The notes under the pieces are model-generated. The model searched no databases. It saw nothing but the letters and a program-made list of their open reading frames with translations, and was not told the DNA's origin. A DNA stretch of 64,000 nt, taken from NCBI GenBank assembly GCA_036489775.1, contig DASXFC010000082.1:62001-126000 (forward strand). Direction: 5' to 3'. A program made the translations under genes and the position numbers. Of this stretch, positions 1 to 8,435 are shown piece by piece. Position 1 is the stretch's first letter. Every line of letters starts with the position of its first letter. The DNA comes from Bog-473 sp036489775 (GTDB lineage: Bacteria > Actinomycetota > Acidimicrobiia > Acidimicrobiales > RAAP-2).

Positions 1-70
1 TGAAGGTTCAAGGGTACTGGACCACCTCAAAACCCGTGATCACGAGCCGGCGAGCGGCCCATCTGATGGG

Positions 71-922
71 TCAGCCCCTCTCAGAGACCACCTGGACGGT
101 CAGCACCCGCTGGGTGACGATCGGCGCCCCGCTGATCGAACCTTCCTCGTTGATCTGGTCGACAACATTCAGCCCCGAGATCACGTGGCCGATCAGCGAA
201 TAGTCATTTGGTAACGACGCTCCCTGCGCTCCCGCCACCACGAACCACTCGCTCCCGCCGGCGTCGTAGAGGCCCGAATTGGCCAGGGCCACCGAACCGA
301 TCGGGTACTGATCATCGGGTTCGGCCGCCAACGGCGGGCGCTCGACCTTGGTGATGTATCCAGGAAAGCTGAGTCCGGTGCCGACCGGATTGCCGGTCAG
401 GTCGATACTTCCGGGCACGACCCGCTGGAAGATGTTGCAGTTGAAGTACCCCACATCGGCCAGGAACACGAAGCTGTTGACCGAGAACGGCGCCACAGTT
501 GGATCCAGTTCGATGCGGAAGGTCCCGACCGTCGTCGCCACGGTCGCGATGTAGGTCAGGCCGGGCTGGATCGAGAGCGCCGGCGTTTGGTACTTCGGGC
601 GACTCAACGGCGTCGCTGGGTGGGCGGGACAGCGACCGTTCAAGGCCGTCCAATCGGCCAAACCCTGCGACTGACTGTGGGAGACCGATCCGCGCGCCAG
701 ATGACCTGTGACCACGCGTCCGTAGCCGATGACCACGACGGCGACAATCAAGACGACCATGAGTGCGACCTGCGCACCGGCAACTTCAAACATGCGTCGG
801 CGCCGACCGGCTTCACGTTCGGCCGAGATCCACTCATCGCCCCCGCGTTGGGACGTGAAGAACTGCTCACTGGCAACGCCGGTGGAAAAGTGCGATCTGT
901 GGGAAATGCCCGCGTCCGCCAT
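71..922 (-). CDS. Membrane-anchored cyclophilin-type peptidyl-prolyl cis-trans isomerase
   Basis: This is a 283-residue protein that catalyses cis-trans isomerisation of Xaa-Pro bonds during folding, probably outside the membrane. Residues 1-45 are cytoplasmic and Arg-rich, and one hydrophobic segment follows at about 48-68. The C-terminal 165 residues form a cyclophilin domain, recognisable by FRIELDPTVAPFSVNSFVFL, by GYFN..IFQRVVPG and by GSVALANSG. The canonical Arg/Phe pair of the active site is partly changed (FQRV is kept). The ATG at 922 was chosen because it gives a short N-terminus before the membrane segment and has a G-rich stretch upstream. The open frame runs on to 1135, but that extension has no recognisable content. 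Family is secure; its clients are unknown. Confidence 0.85.
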   Translation of the reverse strand: MADAGISHRSHFSTGVASEQFFTSQRGGDEWISAEREAGRRRRMFEVAGAQVALMVVLIVAVVVIGYGRVVTGHLARGSVSHSQSQGLADWTALNGRCPAHPATPLSRPKYQTPALSIQPGLTYIATVATTVGTFRIELDPTVAPFSVNSFVFLADVGYFNCNIFQRVVPGSIDLTGNPVGTGLSFPGYITKVERPPLAAEPDDQYPIGSVALANSGLYDAGGSEWFVVAGAQGASLPNDYSLIGHVISGLNVVDQINEEGSISGAPIVTQRVLTVQVVSERG

Positions 923-1233
923 AGACGGGTTGCCCCCAATCCTTCTGACATCCGTCAGAAAGGAAACGTGGTTGACCCCCAAGCATCTCGCATTTCGCGT
1001 GCAGTTTCCCAAATTCCCCTGGACAACCCCAGATGCAGGACCAATGGGCAGCTGCAGGCCCTCATCGATCCCCACCAGATCCTCTTCAGAGGACGTCGAC
1101 CAAGGTCTCGTGCCAAGAACCCGTATTGCGGACAAAGGCGAAGTGCCGGATTTCTCGGCAAACCCTCGGGGACGTCCGCCGTCGTCGCTCGGGTTGGAGC
1201 GACCCTCCCGAGCGGCTCACCGCAAAAGATCGA
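923..1233. other. Intergenic region between mshC and the cyclophilin gene
   Basis: No convincing gene is seen here in either strand. A 7-bp inverted repeat (GCTCGGG at 1187-1193, CCCGAGC at 1207-1213, 13-base loop) lies just after the mshC stop in the direction of transcription. It could form a terminator-like hairpin but lacks a T run. The promoter of the downstream cyclophilin gene should lie at the low-coordinate end. Confidence 0.4.
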
Positions 1234-2361
1234 TCAGGTCGGAAGGTTGACACCCAAGAGGGCCGCTGCCGCGGCGAGCGGCCGGCCAGCCTTTGCTTCG
1301 TCATCCATGAGTTCGAGCGCCCGCGGTGTATCAAGATCGTCATCAAGCGCCTGGCGCACACCATTGAGAGCGTCCAGGCCATCACCTGATGGTGCGCTCG
1401 TCCACAGAGCAAGACGCGCCGAAGCAGCCGTCATTTCCGCGCCAGTTTCCCAATCCCAGTCAGTTCGGTAGTGGTGCGAGAGGAGGGCAAGGCGCACGGC
1501 GGCTGGATCCCACTCCTTGCAGAGGTCGCCCACAAAGACGAGATTGCCCAGTGACTTGGACATCTTGGTGCCCCCGAGACCGACCAGTCCAACATGGAAC
1601 CAGACCCGCACGAACGGCTTACCAGTCACCGATTCCGATTGCGCCGTCTCGCATTCATGATGGGGGAACACCAGATCCCGTCCGCCTCCGTGGATGTCCA
1701 CCGTCTCGCCCAGCTCACGCATGGCGAGGGCAGAGCACTCGATGTGCCACCCCGGTCGTCCCGGACCCCAGCGGGACTGCCAGGCGGGCTCATCGGGCAG
1801 GGTGGGCTGCCACAACACAAAGTCGAGCGGATCCCGTTTGTTCGGATCATCTGGATTCCCGCCGTGCTCTGCTGCCAGCTCGAGCATGCGGTTTCTGTCG
1901 AAGCCGCTCACCTGACCGAACTTCGAAAACGAACTCACATCGAAGTAAACAGCTCCCCCGACCTCGTAGGCATGTCCAGTGTCGAGAACGTCACCGATGA
2001 GCGAAAGGATCTCTGAGATGGCTGACGTCGCTCGGGGCTCGGAATAAACGGGCAGCAGATTCAACATCGCCATTTCCGCATCGAAGCGAGCCATTTCTTC
2101 GGCCGCCAGGTCGAGATAGTGAACACCGAGTTCCCTCGATTTGCGCAGGATGTCGTCATCAACGTCGGTCACATTCCGTACACAACGCGTCTCGTGGCCG
2201 GCATCGCGTAGTCGGCGCTGCAGCATGTCGAAGTACAAATAGACCGCGGCATGACCAAGATGTGCGGAGTCGTAGGGCGTAATGCCACACGAATAGAGGG
2301 TGACCAGCGGGCCGGGATCGAGGTCAACGACTTCACGTCGTGCCGTGTCGTAAAGCCGCAT
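1234..2361 (-). CDS. mshC: Cysteine:GlcN-Ins ligase of mycothiol biosynthesis
   Basis: This 375-residue protein is a class I aminoacyl-tRNA-synthetase fold that joins cysteine to 1-D-myo-inosityl glucosaminide in mycothiol synthesis, using ATP. It carries the MshC-type N-terminal signature LYSCGITPYDSAHLGHA (residues 22-38, including the HIGH-like HLGH), a Cys/His zinc site (ECSAL, HHECE) and the KMSKS loop at about residue 285 (GTKMSKSLGN). The GITPYD signature and the short C-terminus without an anticodon-binding domain separate it from cysteinyl-tRNA synthetase. It starts 2 bases after the stop of the F420 reductase gene, so the two are probably co-transcribed. The slightly short length compared with about 410 residues is within the family range. 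Confidence 0.92.
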   Translation of the reverse strand: MRLYDTARREVVDLDPGPLVTLYSCGITPYDSAHLGHAAVYLYFDMLQRRLRDAGHETRCVRNVTDVDDDILRKSRELGVHYLDLAAEEMARFDAEMAMLNLLPVYSEPRATSAISEILSLIGDVLDTGHAYEVGGAVYFDVSSFSKFGQVSGFDRNRMLELAAEHGGNPDDPNKRDPLDFVLWQPTLPDEPAWQSRWGPGRPGWHIECSALAMRELGETVDIHGGGRDLVFPHHECETAQSESVTGKPFVRVWFHVGLVGLGGTKMSKSLGNLVFVGDLCKEWDPAAVRLALLSHHYRTDWDWETGAEMTAASARLALWTSAPSGDGLDALNGVRQALDDDLDTPRALELMDDEAKAGRPLAAAAALLGVNLPT

Positions 2362-2363
2362 CG

Positions 2364-3020
2364 CTAGATCCCCGACATCCGAAGGGTTGAATGCACCTTG
2401 TGTCGGATGTTCAACGAGATACAGACAGCCGTGAAGGCTTCGATCGCCGCAGCCTGGCTGAGACTGCCTGCATCAAGAGGCCGCAGGCCCTTCATCCTTT
2501 CGATTAACGCAATAGTTTCGGCCGTGGCCGCCGCGTGGTCCGAGCACACAAGCACATCTGCCTCTAACCCCGAGTCGAGGTTCTCCATTTCCGAGGCGGG
2601 CAGATGGTGGAAGGCGGCCGCCACCCGTGACCCCGGTACCGCGGCCTGGATGGCTGCGGCCACTGAGCCTCGGGGCGGCACCAGAGCGAGCATCTCACGC
2701 CCGTCTTTCACCAGGGCATTGGCCATGGAGATGAGGACTTTCCCCTCCAGCGGCTCCCGAAGCGATTTGACCGTCGAAACGGCCGACTCCCACGGGGTGG
2801 CGACCACCACGACGTCGGCCAGGGCGGCCACCTCGTTCTCGGCCCCCTCGATCACGGCGGCCAAGTCGGGCCAGCGAGCGCTCAAATGACCGGCCGTTTC
2901 GGCAGCGCGTTCCGCATCCCGCGAACCCAGGGTGATCCTGACGCCGCCTTCGGCCAGACGGAGGGCGACGCCCCGTCCAGCAGGACCTGTCCCTCCCAAT
3001 ATCCCAACGTGCACGCCCAC
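2364..3020 (-). CDS. npdG: NADPH-dependent F420 reductase (F420H2:NADP+ oxidoreductase)
   Basis: This 218-residue cytoplasmic enzyme transfers hydride between NADP(H) and coenzyme F420. The N-terminal Rossmann motif GILGGTGPAGRG (residues 6-17), the NADP-binding TLGSRDAERA and the DVVVVATPW strand fit the family, and the total length is typical. The start is GTG at 3020, and a second GTG two codons in is an alternative. It is the first gene of a two-gene unit with mshC. Its start lies only 24 bases from the divergent fabI-like gene, so their promoters must overlap. It implies that the organism makes F420. Confidence 0.88.
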   Translation of the reverse strand: MGVHVGILGGTGPAGRGVALRLAEGGVRITLGSRDAERAAETAGHLSARWPDLAAVIEGAENEVAALADVVVVATPWESAVSTVKSLREPLEGKVLISMANALVKDGREMLALVPPRGSVAAAIQAAVPGSRVAAAFHHLPASEMENLDSGLEADVLVCSDHAAATAETIALIERMKGLRPLDAGSLSQAAAIEAFTAVCISLNIRHKVHSTLRMSGI

Positions 3021-3029
3021 ACTGTCGCA

Positions 3030-3035
3030 TACGCT
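3030..3035 (+). promoter_or_regulatory. Putative -10 hexamer of a leaderless promoter for the enoyl reductase
   Basis: TACGCT fits TANNNT and ends 9 bases before the ATG at 3045. No Shine-Dalgarno sequence lies between. The whole divergent intergenic stretch is only 24 bases, which fits leaderless transcription. Confidence 0.4.
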
Positions 3036-3044
3036 CGGACCTGC

Positions 3045-3830
3045 ATGGGACTCCTTGAAGGCAAGCGAATTTTCATCACCGGCGTTCTTACCGACGCCTC
3101 TTTGGCCTTCGCCGTGGCCAAGTTGGCGCAGGAGGAAGGCGCCGAAATCATCCTTTCCGGAGCTGGGCGAGCACTTTCACTCACCAAGCGCACCGCTCGA
3201 AAACTCCCCACCGAGCCCGAGGTGCTGGAGATCGACGTCACCTCACCCGAACAGCTTCAGACGGCCGGAGCAGCCGTGGCCGAGCGGTGGGACCGGATGG
3301 ACGGCCTGCTCCACGCCATCGGATTCGCCCCGCCAAATTGCCTGGGGAGCGGCATGTTTGCCGCCAACTGGGACGAAGTCTCAGTCGCCCTCAATATCTC
3401 CGCCTACTCCCTGAAGGCGCTCATCGAAGCGTTCCGACCGCTTCTCACCGCTGGTGGCCAACAGGGGGGAGCATCGGTCGTCGGTCTCGACTTTGATGCC
3501 ACCGTTGCTTGGCCCATTTATGACTGGATGGGCGTATCGAAGGCGGCGCTGGAATCGCTCACCCGGTACCTGGCGCGGGAGCTGGGTCGTGATGGAATTC
3601 GGGTGAACCTGGTGGCCGCCGGTCCGATTCGGACCATGGCGGCAAAGTCGATTCCAGGGTTCAGCCAATTCGAAGACCGATGGTCAGAACAGGCGCCCTT
3701 GGGCTGGGACATTCATGACTCCGAAGTCGTGGCCAAGGCATGTCTCGCCCTCTTCAGCGACCTTCTTCCCATGACAACGGGCGAAATCCTCCATGTTGAC
3801 GGCGGGATTCATTCCCAAGGACCCATCTAA
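3045..3830 (+). CDS. fabI: Enoyl-[acyl-carrier-protein] reductase, FabI/InhA type
   Basis: This 261-residue short-chain dehydrogenase carries out the last reduction of each fatty-acid elongation cycle with NAD(P)H. The start MGLLEGKRIFITGVLTD gives the FabI-type divergent cofactor motif. The catalytic Tyr-X6-Lys is seen as YDWMGVSK at about residues 163-170, and it is followed by LVAAGPIRTMA and by the C-terminal HVDGG. The IGFAPP and NISAYS segments closely follow the InhA pattern. An upstream extension of the frame into the divergent gene is a shadow. It ends 6 bases before the convergent sugar transferase gene. Confidence 0.93.
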   Translation: MGLLEGKRIFITGVLTDASLAFAVAKLAQEEGAEIILSGAGRALSLTKRTARKLPTEPEVLEIDVTSPEQLQTAGAAVAERWDRMDGLLHAIGFAPPNCLGSGMFAANWDEVSVALNISAYSLKALIEAFRPLLTAGGQQGGASVVGLDFDATVAWPIYDWMGVSKAALESLTRYLARELGRDGIRVNLVAAGPIRTMAAKSIPGFSQFEDRWSEQAPLGWDIHDSEVVAKACLALFSDLLPMTTGEILHVDGGIHSQGPI

Positions 3831-3836
3831 GCGTCC

Positions 3837-5363
3837 TCAGTACGCTCCCGTCCCCCGAGCCATCGTCCTCGGGGTCTCCCACATGATCTTGAGGTCCCAC
3901 CACAAGGACCACGAGGCCACGTAGAGGTAATCGAGCTGCACCAGGTCGGCCCGGCTCAGATCGTTGCGTCCCGAGACCTGCCAGAGGCCCGTAATGCCCG
4001 GTCGCACATCGAAGCGGCGTGCGCCCCAGCCCTCCACCTTGGATTCTTCTGGAATGAACGGGCGTGGTCCGACGACCGACATCTCGCCTTTGAACACGTT
4101 GATGAACTGAGGGATCTCGTCCAGGCCGGACCTCCGCAGGAGGGCGCCGAATTTGGTAATCCGAGCGGACTCGTCCTTCTTCTTCCGGATCTCATGAAGA
4201 GGCAGGTCTTCGTCCTCGTCAACCGGCACGCCCGTGCGCTCGAGGACCTCGGTGCCCACCGTCATGGAGCGGAACTTGGTCACTGTGAACGGCTGCTGCT
4301 TGCGACCCAGGCGGACCTGGCGGAAAAACACCGGGCCCGGTGAACTCAGTTTCACGCCGATGGCCACCACAAGCAGGATGGGCGAGGTCAAGAACAGGAC
4401 CAACGAACTCACCGCCACGTCGAAGGCGCGCTTGATGAACTGGTCCCAGATGCTGAGATGCGGCCGGGCGATTTCGAGGAACGGCATGCCGCTCATGTCG
4501 GTGAGACGAGAGCGCCAGCTCACCAGCTCGTAGAAGCGGGGCACCATGGCGATGTGGACCGAGTCCTGGAGCTGACGGTAGGTGTCGAGCGACTCGCCAG
4601 TGATCTCGTCCGGAAAGGCCACCAGAATCCGATGCACGGCCAGCGCCTGACACAGGGCCGGCAGGTCGCGCACCCGGCCGAGTGCGCCACTTTCCACCTC
4701 GTCGCCGGCAACGACCCGCCCAACCAGGGTCATACCCGGATCCTGCCGGACGCTCAGGGTGATGCGGTTGGCCATCGTGCCTGACCCGACGACCAGGACC
4801 CGGGTCGTGGTCAGAGCCCGCAAGAAAAACCGCAGGAGGATCCGGCCGAAGGTGATGACGACCACGGTGACGATGACGGCAAAGACGAGCTGGGTGGAAT
4901 TCGCCTCCATGATCCCAGCCGTGGAGTGAAGGAAAGCACCCACACCCAGCGCGATCACGCAGCCCAAGCCAACGCCAAAGGCCAGATCGCGCGCCTCGAG
5001 GAAGGCACTGGGCTGAAGGCGCTGATGGGCCACCCGGTACATGCCTCCGCAGGCCAGCGCGATGACCACGGCGACCGGGAAGATGCAGTCCCTGATCAGG
5101 TTCTGACCGAACAAGGCCAGCGAATTGACCCGAACAGCCGAGAACACCGAGAAAATCAGGAGCGATAGTGGGAGAGCGATGCAGGTGCTGACGAAGTCAC
5201 CAGTGAGCTTGATAAAAACCGACTCCCGGTCCGAGATCTCCCGGCGACGGGTGACAGTGCTCGGATCGCGCATGGGCGGGACGACGGCAAAATTCGGGAC
5301 GGCGGCAGTCGCATTGGCCGAGGTCGAGCCGCCTACCTTGGTCTCACGATCAGAAATGCTCAT
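3837..5363 (-). CDS. Undecaprenyl-phosphate sugar phosphotransferase (polyprenyl glycosylphosphotransferase)
   Basis: This 508-residue inner-membrane enzyme transfers a sugar-1-phosphate to undecaprenyl phosphate and so starts repeat-unit assembly. Residues about 50-190 hold four or five membrane segments, and about 190-300 a CoA-binding-like Rossmann region (VLVVGSGTMANRI). The C-terminal 200 residues form the bacterial sugar transferase domain: FIKRAFDVAVS with a hydrophobic segment, then SPGPVFFRQVRLG, FTVTKFRSM, LRRSGLDEIPQ, GEMSVVGPRP and RPGITGLWQVSGRN. The ATG start at 5363 is unambiguous. It is the anchor of the polysaccharide locus to its right. The sugar cannot be read from the sequence; WbaP/CpsE/CpsA-like enzymes are the nearest types. 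Confidence 0.93.
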   Translation of the reverse strand: MSISDRETKVGGSTSANATAAVPNFAVVPPMRDPSTVTRRREISDRESVFIKLTGDFVSTCIALPLSLLIFSVFSAVRVNSLALFGQNLIRDCIFPVAVVIALACGGMYRVAHQRLQPSAFLEARDLAFGVGLGCVIALGVGAFLHSTAGIMEANSTQLVFAVIVTVVVITFGRILLRFFLRALTTTRVLVVGSGTMANRITLSVRQDPGMTLVGRVVAGDEVESGALGRVRDLPALCQALAVHRILVAFPDEITGESLDTYRQLQDSVHIAMVPRFYELVSWRSRLTDMSGMPFLEIARPHLSIWDQFIKRAFDVAVSSLVLFLTSPILLVVAIGVKLSSPGPVFFRQVRLGRKQQPFTVTKFRSMTVGTEVLERTGVPVDEDEDLPLHEIRKKKDESARITKFGALLRRSGLDEIPQFINVFKGEMSVVGPRPFIPEESKVEGWGARRFDVRPGITGLWQVSGRNDLSRADLVQLDYLYVASWSLWWDLKIMWETPRTMARGTGAY

Positions 5364-5470
5364 GCGCGTACCCCTGATACCCGGTGAGCGATCTCGGCAG
5401 CGGGTCAGCGCCGACGAGCGAGAGCATAAGCCAGATGTTGGTCACTTCCCCACCTTTTCCGGGCGTTCCG

Positions 5471-5944
5471 CTAGTGGAATCGCTCCATCTGGTACCGGCG
5501 CTGGGCTCGCCGGGTCGCCCGGCGCCCATTGATGCCTCCCAGTCCCCCCATGATGAGAGCGCCGGCGGCAGAGGCGATCCAGATGGCCAGGACTTTGAAA
5601 GTGGGAGCCTCGGACAGGATGATCCGGCGGATGACGTCGGCCACGAAGGTCATGCCGAGAGTGAGAGCAGCCACCAAAAGGCCCTGATTGAAAGCTCCGG
5701 TCAGCGTGGATCGGTTGCGTCCGGCCACCCGGCCGCCGATGAAGTAGCCCAGCCCGATGATGGCGGCTGGCCAAAGCCAGTCAGCACCGCCCTGGTCGAT
5801 CATGGGCTGGCCCCGCCAGAGCTCCTCGAAGAGGAAGGTTGGCCCCACAATGGCCAGGCACACCAAGAAGCCGTTACTCAGCGACTGCCAGTGGCGGTAG
5901 CCGGCCGTTGACTGCTGCTTCTCCGAGACCATTTCGCGGTGCAT
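5471..5944 (-). CDS. Small four-helix membrane protein of unknown function
   Basis: I do not recognise this 157-residue protein. It has four hydrophobic segments at about residues 25-45, 60-80, 85-110 and 118-140, a short charged N-terminus and an Arg-rich C-terminal tail. The ATG at 5944 is preferred over a TTG three codons earlier. It lies between the initiating sugar transferase and a glycosyltransferase on the same strand, so a role in polysaccharide assembly is possible by context only. Confidence 0.6.
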   Translation of the reverse strand: MHREMVSEKQQSTAGYRHWQSLSNGFLVCLAIVGPTFLFEELWRGQPMIDQGGADWLWPAAIIGLGYFIGGRVAGRNRSTLTGAFNQGLLVAALTLGMTFVADVIRRIILSEAPTFKVLAIWIASAAGALIMGGLGGINGRRATRRAQRRYQMERFH

Positions 5945-5996
5945 GCGACTCAAAGGTTACTGGGGCTCTAGCGCGGCAAAGGGGCGGATAAATGGC

Positions 5997-7268
5997 CTAG
6001 CGGGTACCGGAAGCGGCGATCTCCAAGTAGAGCCGCTCGAGTTTGGCCCCCATCTGACGACGGTCGAAGTGACTGGCCAGCCGGGCCTGCGCGCCGTCGA
6101 CCAGGGTGGCTCGAGCCGCCTGGTCGGCCAGCAGCTCGAGCGTGGCGGTCGCCATGCCCTTGGTGTCCCCGAACGGGAACAGCCGGCCCGACACGCCGTC
6201 GACGACGGTGTCCTGATTTCCGGTGACATCGGAGAGCACCACCGGGACCCTGGCGCGCATGGCCTCGAGCGGGGCGTAGGCCAGCCCCTCGAACCGTGAG
6301 GCCAGTACGAACACGTCCATCTGGGCGATGGCAATAGAGGCATGCAGCAGAAAAGGGATCTGTGAGAAGCGCTCCCCCAGGCCGGCCTGACGGACAGCCG
6401 CTTCGAGTTGAGGCTGCATTTCCCCCGAGCCGATCAGGACGAAGTGCACGTCGGGATTGCGCCGGGCCACCTCGGCGCAGATGGCCACGAAGTCCTCCGG
6501 CGCCTTCTGATAGGTCAGCCGGGAGACGGTTCCGACGATCGGCGCATCGGCGTGGAGTTGGAGCTCCTTGCGGAGGTCGTAGCGCTCCGACGCGGGAAGC
6601 GCCAGGTTGATGCCGTTGGGGATGACGGCCAAGCGCTCCTTCGACGTCAGCTTGAGGCTGAGGGCAAAGTCCCCTTCGCTCTCGGAGACGGCCACGAACC
6701 GCGAGGTGCGATGGGAGAGGATTTTCTCGACCTCGAGGATGGCCCGGCTCCGGGCTACGCCGTTGGGCGTGTAGATGTCGGGTACGGAGGTCCCCCAGGT
6801 GGCGGCTCGGGCGAAGGCTCCGCCGACCGAGCTGTGACCGTGGACCAAGATCGGCTGGACCTGTCGCACCAGGCGGCGCAATCGCAGGACGCCGGTGCTG
6901 TTCTTGGGGTGCACCGGATTTCTGATCATTTCAATCCGGTAGAGGGTGGCTCCGGCCGCCAACATCTCTTCGCTGGCAATGGCGTTGATCGACTGCTCCC
7001 CACGCCCCAAATGTGAGTGGTCCGCAGGCAGTACGACGTGGTGTTCCACCGAGGGCACGGTCTCGACGATGTCGACCAGATGCCGCAGGGTGCCCCCGGC
7101 CACCGCCTCGAGGACGTGGAGCACCCGGGGCTTGGGGTCTGAAGAAGCTTGCGTGGCGGTTATTTCGCCAGCTCGGACTGCTCGGAGCGTCGGGGAGATG
7201 CCGCCTGGCTGGTCGGACTCGTCAGCGATGGGCACCACTCGAGCTGTCACTTGACTCTGAGACGCCAC
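5997..7268 (-). CDS. Glycosyltransferase, family 4 type (GT-B fold)
   Basis: This is a 423-residue cytoplasmic glycosyltransferase. The N-terminal domain begins at about residue 45 (RVLHVLEAVAGGTLRHLVDI). The acceptor-domain histidine lies in VHGHSSVGGAFARAA, and the donor domain shows VGTVSRLTYQKAPEDFV, LIGSGEMQPQLEAA and VLASRFEGLAYAPLEAMRA, the E-X7-E region of GT4 enzymes. The start was set at the GTG at 7268 because AGGAAAGGG lies 5 bases upstream; a TTG farther upstream has no such site. It transfers an unknown nucleotide sugar to the growing lipid-linked oligosaccharide. Confidence 0.88.
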   Translation of the reverse strand: MASQSQVTARVVPIADESDQPGGISPTLRAVRAGEITATQASSDPKPRVLHVLEAVAGGTLRHLVDIVETVPSVEHHVVLPADHSHLGRGEQSINAIASEEMLAAGATLYRIEMIRNPVHPKNSTGVLRLRRLVRQVQPILVHGHSSVGGAFARAATWGTSVPDIYTPNGVARSRAILEVEKILSHRTSRFVAVSESEGDFALSLKLTSKERLAVIPNGINLALPASERYDLRKELQLHADAPIVGTVSRLTYQKAPEDFVAICAEVARRNPDVHFVLIGSGEMQPQLEAAVRQAGLGERFSQIPFLLHASIAIAQMDVFVLASRFEGLAYAPLEAMRARVPVVLSDVTGNQDTVVDGVSGRLFPFGDTKGMATATLELLADQAARATLVDGAQARLASHFDRRQMGAKLERLYLEIAASGTR

Positions 7269-7460
7269 CGATCCCTTTCCTGGCGGACCGCTTGGTGCGC
7301 CCGTCCTACGAGGAACTGCCAAGAGTGCGTGGTCTGGCGGACGGAATTCCTCGTTTCGTGAACTTTACAGTCCAGGTCCTGATCGGGGGCGAATCACCAG
7401 GCACAACACGGGTGAATCCGCAATGCCGGTTGGCGGGTCCGGGGTCCGTCCCAGGGACTT

Positions 7461-8435
7461 TCAGAGGAGCATCGTGCGGTGTCGGAGCGACCCCCGGGCC
7501 AGGACAACCAGGCCGTAGCTGTCGGTGAGGAAGCCCGGGCCGAGGGCGCGCACCCATTCGGCCCTCGAGCGGGCGGGGTAGTGGCTGCGGTTGAACTGCC
7601 AGGCATAGAGACCGGCTGCTCCGAGCACGGCCAGTCTCACCGGTCCGGAGCGGGGCCGGACGGCCAGGCAGGCCAGGGCAGCCCAGCCCACCAGGACCGC
7701 CTTGTCCTGGGACCGAATGAACCAGCCGGCATCGAGGTGCCGACGAGCCACCGGGTGGCGCGCCACCAATGCAGGTAGTCCCGCCATGCGGCGCATCCGC
7801 CGCCGGTGCGCCCGCCAGTCCGACGGGGCCACGTCGTGGAGGACGAGCGCGTCTGGGACGTAAGTCTCTCGGGCGCCCAGTGCCATGGCGCGCAATCCGA
7901 GATCGGTGTCCTCGCCGTTGACATGCGAAAACACGAAGGCATCGAAACCACCGGTCTGTTCGAGCACTGATCGCCGGTAGGCGATGTTGCAGGTTGAATA
8001 CGAGTAGTTGTGGCCGATATCCAGGAGCGCGCTGAACGGACCGATGTCAGCCAACTGGGACTCGGGGGGCCGGGTCTGCCCGATGGCGACATCGGCCTCG
8101 TCGAGTCCGCTCGAAAGCGACCCGAGCCAGTTCGGGGTGGGGACGCAGTCGTCGTCCACAAAGGCGATGACATCGCCGCGAGCGAAATTCCAGCCACGGT
8201 TGCGAGCCCGGGCCGGTCCCCCGTTGCCGTCGCTCCCCAGGACGACCAGGTGGTACGGATGGCGCTGCCGGTCAGCTTCCAGACGCTTGACCGTGTCGTC
8301 AGTCGAGGCGTCGTCGACCACGATCACCTCGAAGCGCTCCCCCACCAGCTGCGCGTCGAGCGCCTCGAGCAGGCGAACCATCTGGGCGGCCCGGTTGTAG
8401 GTGGGCACCACGACGGAGAGGCGGGGCGGGGTCAT
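7461..8435 (-). CDS. Glycosyltransferase family 2 with C-terminal RGSxRHR signature
   Basis: This 324-residue GT-A enzyme starts with LSVVVPTYNRA and has VIVVDDASTDDT, ARNRGWNFARGDVIAFVDDDC (DXD at about residues 93-95) and NGEDTDLGLRA. A hydrophobic region follows at about 240-275, and the chain ends in ARGSLRHRTMLL. Three other GT2 proteins in the window share this ending. Its ATG overlaps the TGA of the sulfotransferase gene by 4 bases, so the two are translationally coupled. The acceptor and donor are unknown. Confidence 0.9.
   Translation of the reverse strand: MTPPRLSVVVPTYNRAAQMVRLLEALDAQLVGERFEVIVVDDASTDDTVKRLEADRQRHPYHLVVLGSDGNGGPARARNRGWNFARGDVIAFVDDDCVPTPNWLGSLSSGLDEADVAIGQTRPPESQLADIGPFSALLDIGHNYSYSTCNIAYRRSVLEQTGGFDAFVFSHVNGEDTDLGLRAMALGARETYVPDALVLHDVAPSDWRAHRRRMRRMAGLPALVARHPVARRHLDAGWFIRSQDKAVLVGWAALACLAVRPRSGPVRLAVLGAAGLYAWQFNRSHYPARSRAEWVRALGPGFLTDSYGLVVLARGSLRHRTMLL

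Noticed and set aside
1..70. tRNA 3' end at the left edge (GGTTCAA)
   Set aside because: No pairing T-stem, acceptor stem or CCA in the right place could be built around it.
1234..2361. Cysteinyl-tRNA synthetase
   Set aside because: The GITPYD signature and the lack of an anticodon-binding C-terminus mark it as the mycothiol ligase MshC.
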